Shown here: piece by piece, positions 58,722-64,000 of the stretch | Layout of the letters: the number at the start of each line of letters is the position of its first letter | How positions within the stretch are numbered: position 1 is the first letter of the stretch | From: Jatrophihabitans_A sp035248685 | GTDB taxonomy: Bacteria; Actinomycetota; Actinomycetes; Mycobacteriales; Jatrophihabitantaceae | Length of the DNA: 64,000 bases | Reading direction: 5' to 3' | NCBI GenBank assembly: GCA_035248685.1 | Contig: DATFHF010000080.1 | Location: 1-64,000 of the forward strand | The notes under the pieces: generated by a model | What the model was told of the DNA's origin: nothing | Seen by the model: the letters and a program-made list of their open reading frames with translations, nothing else | Databases searched by the model: none | Made by a program: the position numbers and the translations under genes

Positions 58722-58847
58722 TACGAAGGCGAATTACCCGAGAACATAAGTACGAACGTGAATTATCCGATCACGTAAGGGATCTGACCGCTCGCCCTGG
58801 GCCGGCCGAGCTACTACGAACGCGAATTATCCGAATACGTAAGGGAT
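58722..58847 (+). repeat. Three imperfect ~33-bp direct repeats
   Basis: Consensus TACGAACGCGAATTATCCGA followed by ATACGTAAGGGAT. Copy 2 is 58751-58783 and copy 3 is 58815-58847; these two match at 29 of 33 positions. Copy 1 at 58722-58750 is more diverged and is cut off before AAGGGAT, abutting copy 2. Copies 2 and 3 are separated by 31 bp of GC-rich spacer. The repeats are AT-rich in a GC-rich setting, lie in the gap between two plus-strand genes and end 63 bp before the next start codon. They are most like operator or iteron sites. Confidence 0.8.
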
Positions 58848-58910
58848 TACTGCGTCAACAGAGCACTTTAGAAAGCGGCTATTCGAAGAAAAATTCGATA
58901 GTGTCTGCAA

Positions 58911-59345
58911 ATGGTCCGCCGTCCGATTGGGCATCTCCGCAGTCACTCCGCTGCGGCTGTGCTGTCCGCCGCGATCGGTGACCTGCGCCCGCACGGCATC
59001 AGCCCGGACGACATGGCCGCGGCGCTGCTGTACGCCGACCGGGTGCTGGCAGCCGACGACGATTACGGCGTGAAGCAAAGCCTGATCGTGCAAGGAGATA
59101 CCGTCGGCTGGTCGGCCGTCGACGGCATGGTCGAGGTGGCCGCGTACGGGATGCTCGCCCATCGACAACTGGCCCACCAGGGCGGCGCCGGCCAGGATTG
59201 CCCGCTGTGCCAGCACATTCATTCGATGTGGCAGGGCAGCCTGATCGACCCGGTACTGGCCCGGCGCCAGCTCACCGCGACCGAGTTGCACGCTCGGGCC
59301 CGGTCGATCCTGCGCGGTGAGCTGGCCGTCCTCAACCAAGCTTGA
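58911..59345 (+). CDS. Conserved hypothetical protein with CxxCxxH
   Basis: 144 residues, ATG 58911 without a Shine-Dalgarno, so leaderless or weakly translated. It has helical segments (LSAAIGDLRPHGISPDDMAA, ALLYADRVLAADDDYG) and a Cys/His motif GQDCPLCQHIHSMW near residue 100 that could hold a metal ion. No family is recognised. It lies downstream of the three 33-bp repeats and its 3' end overlaps by 14 bp the convergent thioesterase gene. The repeats may regulate it. Confidence 0.6.
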   Translation: MVRRPIGHLRSHSAAAVLSAAIGDLRPHGISPDDMAAALLYADRVLAADDDYGVKQSLIVQGDTVGWSAVDGMVEVAAYGMLAHRQLAHQGGAGQDCPLCQHIHSMWQGSLIDPVLARRQLTATELHARARSILRGELAVLNQA

Positions 59346-60129
59346 TGCCGGCGAGTTGGCTGCCGTGCGCGACTAACCGCCCCTCGGCGTCCCAGACGTA
59401 GCAGACCTCGTCCACCCGCTGCGCCTCGATCAGCTGGGCGCGCTGGAGGATCCGCACCGGACCGGGCACCGGCAGCGCCCGAACGTAGCCGGTGAGTTCC
59501 AGGGTCGGCACCCAACCGGTCGGCTCGATGTCGAAGGTGGCCGGCGGGAAGGCGTCGATCGCGAACAGCAGCGAGCAGGCGTCGAAGGCCGCGCCGGCCG
59601 GCAACGCCAGCCAGCCGCGCAGCTCGCCCCGACCGCTGGGCCGGCCCGCTGCGAAGCCCAGGCAATCCGGTTCGATCCGCAGCTCGACCTGGTCCATGAT
59701 CGGCACCGGCAGGCCGGTTGGGGTTCGGCTCGGGATCCGTAGGCAGTCGGCCATCGGCAGGGTGCCGGGGCTGGGCAGGCCGGCGTCCCAATAGGCGGTG
59801 CTGTCGGCCGCCAGCCGGCTGGTGGTGACCAGCGCCTGCACACACGGCCGACCGGCCTGCGAGAGGATGGCCCTCAGTTGGCTGGCCGACCGGCCGGCAC
59901 GCAATACCTCCACCTCGACCTCGGCGGTGCCGGGCTGTGGCGTGGCGAGGTAATGCGCGCTGGCAGCCAGCACGTGCGGGTGCGGCCCGGTCAGGCAGCT
60001 GGCCCGGCCGAGCATGGCCAGCAGGTAGCCACCGTTCGGCTTGCCGGCGATGGTCCACTCGGCACTGATCTCGACCTGAAAGGCACCGGCCGAGCGCTGC
60101 TGTACTGCGGTGACGGCGTCGAAGGTCAC
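59332..60129 (-). CDS. Acyl-CoA thioesterase-like protein (double hotdog)
   Basis: 265 residues, GTG start. AEWTIAGKPNGGYLLAMLGR followed by PHVLAASAHYLATPQPGTAE is the N-terminal hotdog of the TesB-like/4HBT_3 family; GWVPTLELTGYVRALPVPGP and VDEVCYVWDAEGRLVAHGSQ is the second hotdog with the ending typical of these enzymes. It hydrolyses acyl-CoA in the cytosol. It starts four bases after the stop of the PPOX gene on the same strand and is co-transcribed with it. Substrate chain length unknown. Confidence 0.88.
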   Translation of the reverse strand: MTFDAVTAVQQRSAGAFQVEISAEWTIAGKPNGGYLLAMLGRASCLTGPHPHVLAASAHYLATPQPGTAEVEVEVLRAGRSASQLRAILSQAGRPCVQALVTTSRLAADSTAYWDAGLPSPGTLPMADCLRIPSRTPTGLPVPIMDQVELRIEPDCLGFAAGRPSGRGELRGWLALPAGAAFDACSLLFAIDAFPPATFDIEPTGWVPTLELTGYVRALPVPGPVRILQRAQLIEAQRVDEVCYVWDAEGRLVAHGSQLAGIKLG

Positions 60130-60133
60130 CGGC

Positions 60134-60547
60134 TCAGCTGACCGGTCCGGTCCCGACCTCCGGCGTCACCACGACGCCGAGATCGCCGTACGGGAACTTG
60201 CCCCGGCCGAGGTGGCCCAGGGTGTTGAAGAACCGCGAGAGCGGCACCATCACGCCGTACTTTGCCTTGATCTGGCGGTGGATTGCCTCCCACTCCGGCC
60301 CGGCCGTCACGACCATCGCGGTGCCGGCGATCGCGACGGTGCCCGGCTTGACCCGTCCCCGGGAGTCACTGGGCTGGAGGGTGACCCGTGAGCTGTTGCG
60401 TAACCGCTTGGCCTTACCCGACGCCGACGACGTCCAGAAGCCGACTCGACCGCGGTCCAGCGTGGTGATCCAGGTGGCGGTAGCAACGCCGGCGCCTGAT
60501 TTGCGATAGGTCGTTACCGAAACGTACTTCTCCTCGCCGATGCTCAT
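60134..60547 (-). CDS. PPOX-class F420-dependent oxidoreductase
   Basis: 137 residues, ATG 60547. A split-barrel flavin/F420-binding fold: VTTYRKSGAGVATATWITTL, GFWTSSASGKAKRLRNSSRV and TLQPSDSRGRVKPGT are the signature of TIGR03666-type F420 enzymes. VTAGPEWEAIHRQIKAKYGV follows. It reduces small organic molecules with reduced F420. The family, along with the LLM enzymes, indicates an F420-producing host. It lies between a TauE-like transporter and a thioesterase in one minus-strand series. Confidence 0.92.
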   Translation of the reverse strand: MSIGEEKYVSVTTYRKSGAGVATATWITTLDRGRVGFWTSSASGKAKRLRNSSRVTLQPSDSRGRVKPGTVAIAGTAMVVTAGPEWEAIHRQIKAKYGVMVPLSRFFNTLGHLGRGKFPYGDLGVVVTPEVGTGPVS

Positions 60548-60600
60548 GGCCGGAGTGTAGTTGGCGCTCGGTGCAGTTGGATCGCCACGAGCGTGGCGGG

Positions 60601-61536
60601 TTAGCCGGCCTTCCGGATGGTTCGAGACTGCTCGTGCTGACTGAGTCCGGTGCTAGGTTGCGGACGCTGTTCGGGGGCGAGCACCGGACCGAGCCGAGCC
60701 GACCGGCCGAGCAGCCAGACGCCGCCGGCCACCAGCACCGCCACCGGCACCAGCACGTCCACCCCGACCTTGAGCAACGCTAACGCCGAGGCGGTCAGCA
60801 CCCCGGCGATGATCGGCCGGGTCACCGTGCTGGGTGCCTGGGCCGACAGCCGCGCACCCAGGTACACCGCCGGTATCGCGCCGATCAGCAGCGATGTGGT
60901 GACCGACAGCTTCACCTCGCCGAACAGCAGGTGCCCGATCGCGGCCGATGCCACCAGCGGGATGGCCTGCACGATGTCGGTGCCGACCAGCTTCGCCGGC
61001 GTCAGCCGAGGGTAGGCCAGCAGCAGCAGCGCGATGATCAGCGACCCGGCGCCGACCGAGGTCATGCCCACCGCGAAACCACCGACCACGCCGATCAGCA
61101 CGGTGCGGCCGGGCCGGACCACCAACTCGGCGCGGTCCCGGTGCGCGCTGCGATCGATCAGGATCCGCACGATGGTGCAGGCCAGCGACACCAGCAATAC
61201 CACCCCGATGGCGATCTTCAGATCAGCCTGTACCCCGGCGGACCGGCCGACGCTGCCGACCACTGCCGAGCCGACGAAGGCCGCCGGTACCGAGCCCAGC
61301 GCCAACCAGCGCAACAGGCCGGTCTGCACGGTTCGGCGGCGCAGGTGCACCACCGCACCGAACGGCTTCATCACCAGGCTAGTGACCAGGTCGCTGGAGA
61401 TGGCGGCCAGCGGCGCGACTCCGAAGAACAGCACCAGCAGCGGGGTCAGCAACGCACCACCGCCCATGCCTGTCAGACCCACCAGCAAGCCCACCAGGGC
61501 ACCGGCGACCGTCAGGAAAGGATCAAGATGAACCAC
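60601..61536 (-). CDS. TauE/SafE-family transporter
   Basis: 311 residues, GTG start, about eight hydrophobic helices. LLVGLTGMGGGALLTPLLVL followed by LAAISSDLVTSLVMKPFGAV is the first of the two TauE/SafE half-repeats; VGGFAVGMTSVGAGSLIIAL and LVGTDIVQAIPLVASAAIG are the second. Members export sulfite, sulfoacetate or related anions across the cytoplasmic membrane. It overlaps the stop of the acyl-CoA carboxylase gene by 14 bp on the same strand. The substrate is not known. Confidence 0.9.
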   Translation of the reverse strand: MVHLDPFLTVAGALVGLLVGLTGMGGGALLTPLLVLFFGVAPLAAISSDLVTSLVMKPFGAVVHLRRRTVQTGLLRWLALGSVPAAFVGSAVVGSVGRSAGVQADLKIAIGVVLLVSLACTIVRILIDRSAHRDRAELVVRPGRTVLIGVVGGFAVGMTSVGAGSLIIALLLLAYPRLTPAKLVGTDIVQAIPLVASAAIGHLLFGEVKLSVTTSLLIGAIPAVYLGARLSAQAPSTVTRPIIAGVLTASALALLKVGVDVLVPVAVLVAGGVWLLGRSARLGPVLAPEQRPQPSTGLSQHEQSRTIRKAG

Positions 61537-64000
61537 GGCGCAGCGCCTCGATCAGCCGTGGCCGCAGTTCGCTGGCCTGAATGACGGCGTCGACCGAGCC
61601 GACCTCGACCGCCCGCCGGATGCTGTGTATGCCGTCGAACTCGGCGGCCACCTCGGCTAGTTTCTCCACCCGTACCGTGGTTCGCAGCTCCGAGAGCTCG
61701 GTCAGCAGCTCGGCCCGCAACCCGGCGCTGGCCGTGGCCGCACTCTCCTCCAGCCCGCGGACCCGTTCGTCCCGGGCGGTCCGGCGGTCCACCTCGCCGG
61801 CGAACACCACCGCGGCTGCCGGTGCTCCACCGATCACCGAGGCGAACGAGCCGTCCACCGCCAACACCGTCATGGCGCTGTTGAGCGCCTTGGAGAAGAC
61901 CACGAATGCACCGCCGTGGTAACGGGAAACCACGCAGAACACGATCGGGCCGACGAAGTTCACGATGGCCCGGCCGATCTCGGCGCCGTACTCCAACTGA
62001 AGGTTGCGCATCGAGTCCGGTGAGCCGTCGAAGCCGGACAGGTTCGCCAGCACCACCACCGGCCGGTTGCCGCTGGCCGCGTTGATCGCCCGGGCGGTCT
62101 TCTTCGACGACCGCGGAAACAGCGTGCCGGCCGTCCAGATATCCGGTCCGTCGCTGGGCGGGAATCCTCGACGCGGGATCGGCCGGGACTCGATGCCGAT
62201 CAGGCAGACCGGACGGCCACCGAGGTGGGCGTCGAAGATCACCGACATGTCCGCGTCTGCCATCCCGGCCCACCGTTCGAGCACCTGGTAGTCCTGGTCG
62301 GACACCGCCCGCATCAAGGTCCGGATGTCGAAGGGCTTCTTCCGATCGGGGTTGCTGACCGGGGAGAAGATGTCGCCGACCGTCCGGAAGTCACTGTCGG
62401 CCAACTGGTGCGGGTAACTGGTGACGTCCCGGTCGATCGGGTCGACGCTGCGGCCGTCTCGGGGTTCCGACTCGCCGGGTGCCACGTAGCTGTGCGTGTA
62501 GTGCTCGATCAGCAGGTCGCAGGCGGCGGACAGGTTGGGTACCCAGTACTGGGCTTGCCCGTTCGGGCCCATCACCCGGTCGTAGCCTCCGATGCCGAAG
62601 TTGTCCTCGGCCGATACTCCACCCGAGAAGTCCAGCGACTGCTTGCCGGTCAGCACCATCGCGCTGTCCGGGGTCATCACCAGGATTCCCTTGGTGTGCA
62701 TGAGCATCGTCGCTTCGGCGTTCCAGTACGGCTGAGCACCGACGTTGATGCCGGCCACCACTATGTTGATTTCGCCGCCGGCCTGGGTAAACGTCACGAT
62801 CCGCTTGAGCGCGCTGGCCACCCAGTCCATGTTCTCGGTACCGGAATCCATCGAGATCCGGGCGCCGGCCGACAGCGCGAACCATTCCACCGGCAGCGAC
62901 CGACGCTCGGCCAGATCCAGTGCTGCGACGATCCGGCGGCATTCCGGCTCGGCGACCGCACCGAGCGCCCGGGTGGGGTCGCCGAGCAGCACCACCCGCT
63001 CGATCCCTTCCGGGTAGCGGTCGGTGCGGGTGCTGGCGACGCCCAGCACGATGCCGGCCCGGTTGCCGCCCGGTGGCCGGTCCACCGGTACCGCCTCGCC
63101 GGCCTCGTCCAGGTCGTATTCGACGAACTTGCCGCGCCGGCCGGCCAACATCGTGGTCAGTTCATAGGGGTAGATATTGCCGCGCCGGCGGGCCCGCAGC
63201 ACCTTCTGGTCGTAGTCGTCCAGCGGCTGGAGCGGCTCGGTGCTCGGCTCGGACACCGAGGTGACCACGCCGGCACCGGGCTGGAAGGTGAAGTGCGCGG
63301 CCACCTGGCGCACTTTTCCGTCCGGGCCGAGCAGCCTGCCTTCGGCCAGCACGCTCTCGATGCCGGCCCCGACGGTCAACGGGGAAATGGTGCTCTGCAA
63401 CGCGGTCAGCTCGTCCAGCGGCGCATCGATCACCGGCCAGATCTGCAGCGACACGTAGTTCATGTCGAGCCGGGCGCCACCGCGGGCCGCCCGGGCGGTA
63501 CGAATCGCCTCACCACAGCTGGCCACCGCCCGCTCGGCGTGCGGCAGCCCCACCACCCGTCCGGACGAGTCGCGCACCACCGCCAGCTCGCGGATCTGGG
63601 CCAGCGCGACCAGACGTTGGTCGGACTCGTTGTCCGGCGCCACGCAGTGGTACAGCAGCACGTCCTCCGGCGCGTCCAACCGGGTGACCTTGAAGTTGCG
63701 CAGCCGCCACAGGTTCAACCGCCGGCCGACCATCGGGTGCATGCCACGCACCCGATCGTCCTCGACGATCTCGCCAGGACGTTCCGGGTCGGGTCGGTAG
63801 GTGTAGTAGGAGACCGGCCGGCTCTCGCCGGGACAGGTGGCTACCGCGAATCGGCGCGCACGCTGGACCAAGTCGAGTCCGGTCAGCAGCTGGCGTAGTT
63901 CGTCCGAGGCGGCCTGCGGCGATTCCGGGATATCCCGCCAGAGCAGGTAGAGGTCGATCACGCCCTGGTGGCCGGCTGGCACCGCGGCCAGCTGCGCCCG
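61523..64000 (-). CDS. Acyl-CoA carboxylase, multi-domain (5' end outside window)
   Basis: The visible C-terminal ~826 residues run to the right edge in frame, so the gene begins beyond 64000. The upstream part (TGLDLVQRARRFAVATCPGE onwards) resembles the central domain of long fused acetyl-CoA carboxylases; from about YELTTMLAGRRGKFVEYDLD the carboxyltransferase N and C domains follow: GVASTRTDRYPEGIERVVLL, SGARISMDSGTENMDWVASA, PNGQAQYWVPNL, then NLSGFDGSPDSMRNLQLEYG and VVSRYHGGAFVVFSKALNSA. It transfers carboxyl groups to acyl-CoA in the cytosol. Such single-chain forms with biotin carboxylase, carrier and transferase are uncommon in actinobacteria, which mostly use separate subunits. Confidence 0.88.
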   Translation of the reverse strand, partial: RAQLAAVPAGHQGVIDLYLLWRDIPESPQAASDELRQLLTGLDLVQRARRFAVATCPGESRPVSYYTYRPDPERPGEIVEDDRVRGMHPMVGRRLNLWRLRNFKVTRLDAPEDVLLYHCVAPDNESDQRLVALAQIRELAVVRDSSGRVVGLPHAERAVASCGEAIRTARAARGGARLDMNYVSLQIWPVIDAPLDELTALQSTISPLTVGAGIESVLAEGRLLGPDGKVRQVAAHFTFQPGAGVVTSVSEPSTEPLQPLDDYDQKVLRARRRGNIYPYELTTMLAGRRGKFVEYDLDEAGEAVPVDRPPGGNRAGIVLGVASTRTDRYPEGIERVVLLGDPTRALGAVAEPECRRIVAALDLAERRSLPVEWFALSAGARISMDSGTENMDWVASALKRIVTFTQAGGEINIVVAGINVGAQPYWNAEATMLMHTKGILVMTPDSAMVLTGKQSLDFSGGVSAEDNFGIGGYDRVMGPNGQAQYWVPNLSAACDLLIEHYTHSYVAPGESEPRDGRSVDPIDRDVTSYPHQLADSDFRTVGDIFSPVSNPDRKKPFDIRTLMRAVSDQDYQVLERWAGMADADMSVIFDAHLGGRPVCLIGIESRPIPRRGFPPSDGPDIWTAGTLFPRSSKKTARAINAASGNRPVVVLANLSGFDGSPDSMRNLQLEYGAEIGRAIVNFVGPIVFCVVSRYHGGAFVVFSKALNSAMTVLAVDGSFASVIGGAPAAAVVFAGEVDRRTARDERVRGLEESAATASAGLRAELLTELSELRTTVRVEKLAEVAAEFDGIHSIRRAVEVGSVDAVIQASELRPRLIEALRRGSS

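Noticed and set aside
62225..63898. 557-codon antisense open frame in the acyl-CoA carboxylase gene
   Set aside because: Shadow of a real carboxyltransferase; His/Gly/Arg-rich product without any domain.

Overview
The window is high-GC DNA with dense, often overlapping genes. It carries F420-linked enzyme families (two LLM oxidoreductases, a PPOX-class protein), an MbtH protein, an LmbU-type regulator and a FadD9-like carboxylic acid reductase. Together these point to an actinomycete (Actinomycetota). The genus cannot be fixed from the sequence, and frequent TTA codons in the biosynthetic genes argue against simply assuming Streptomyces.

Layout. (1) 1-5515 is a chromosomal stretch: the end of an APC permease fused to an OB-fold, tRNA-Glu, a tightly coupled six-gene minus-strand operon (lipoprotein, NRAMP-like transporter, two PRC-barrel-like proteins, two tiny proteins), tRNA-Asp with a perfect terminator hairpin, a CbiX-like chelatase and tRNA-Phe. 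(2) About 5597-35760 is a complete-looking nonribosomal peptide gene cluster. (3) 36028-47949 is a redox/nitrosative-stress type region: DsbA-like protein, two cysteine-rich winged-helix regulators, hemerythrin, DUF488, transaldolase, DoxX, DksA-like zinc finger, PucR regulator, universal stress protein, 7Fe ferredoxin and an aa3-type oxidase subunit I, with several gene remnants. (4) 48377-50678 has a possible polymorphic-toxin-like protein and a TPR/PH membrane protein. (5) 50694-56969 is a compact minus-strand operon: exporter, ATP-grasp-like protein and carboxylic acid reductase. (6) 57105-64000 has a permease behind two CsoR-type palindromes, a 33-bp repeat array, a thioesterase, a PPOX protein, a TauE-like transporter and the end of a large acyl-CoA carboxylase.

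The NRPS cluster. Two divergent operons leave a 357-bp AT-richer control region at 15760-16116. The leftward operon encodes P450, aldehyde dehydrogenase, Thal/RebH-type tryptophan halogenase, flavin reductase, a stand-alone A-PCP, a type II thioesterase, a second P450 and a cation/H+ antiporter, nearly all coupled by 4-bp overlaps. The rightward operon encodes an LLM enzyme, asparagine synthetase, a second LLM enzyme, a 60-residue tautomerase, the C-A-PCP-Cy-A-PCP synthetase, an A-PCP-TE synthetase, a hydrolase and an alcohol dehydrogenase. A third operon (MbtH, DUF2461, methyltransferase), a DHA2 exporter and an LmbU-type regulator close it. The Cy-A module reads as cysteine-specific, giving a thiazoline. 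The other two main-line A domains share an odd motif lacking the usual Asp235, so they may activate non-alpha-amino acids. A coherent but unproven model is: chlorinate Trp (most likely at C6), load it on the A-PCP, oxidise at the beta carbon by P450, release by the thioesterase, cleave and oxidise to a chloroindole-type carboxylic acid, then activate that acid on an Asp235-less A domain and couple it to a cysteine-derived thiazoline.
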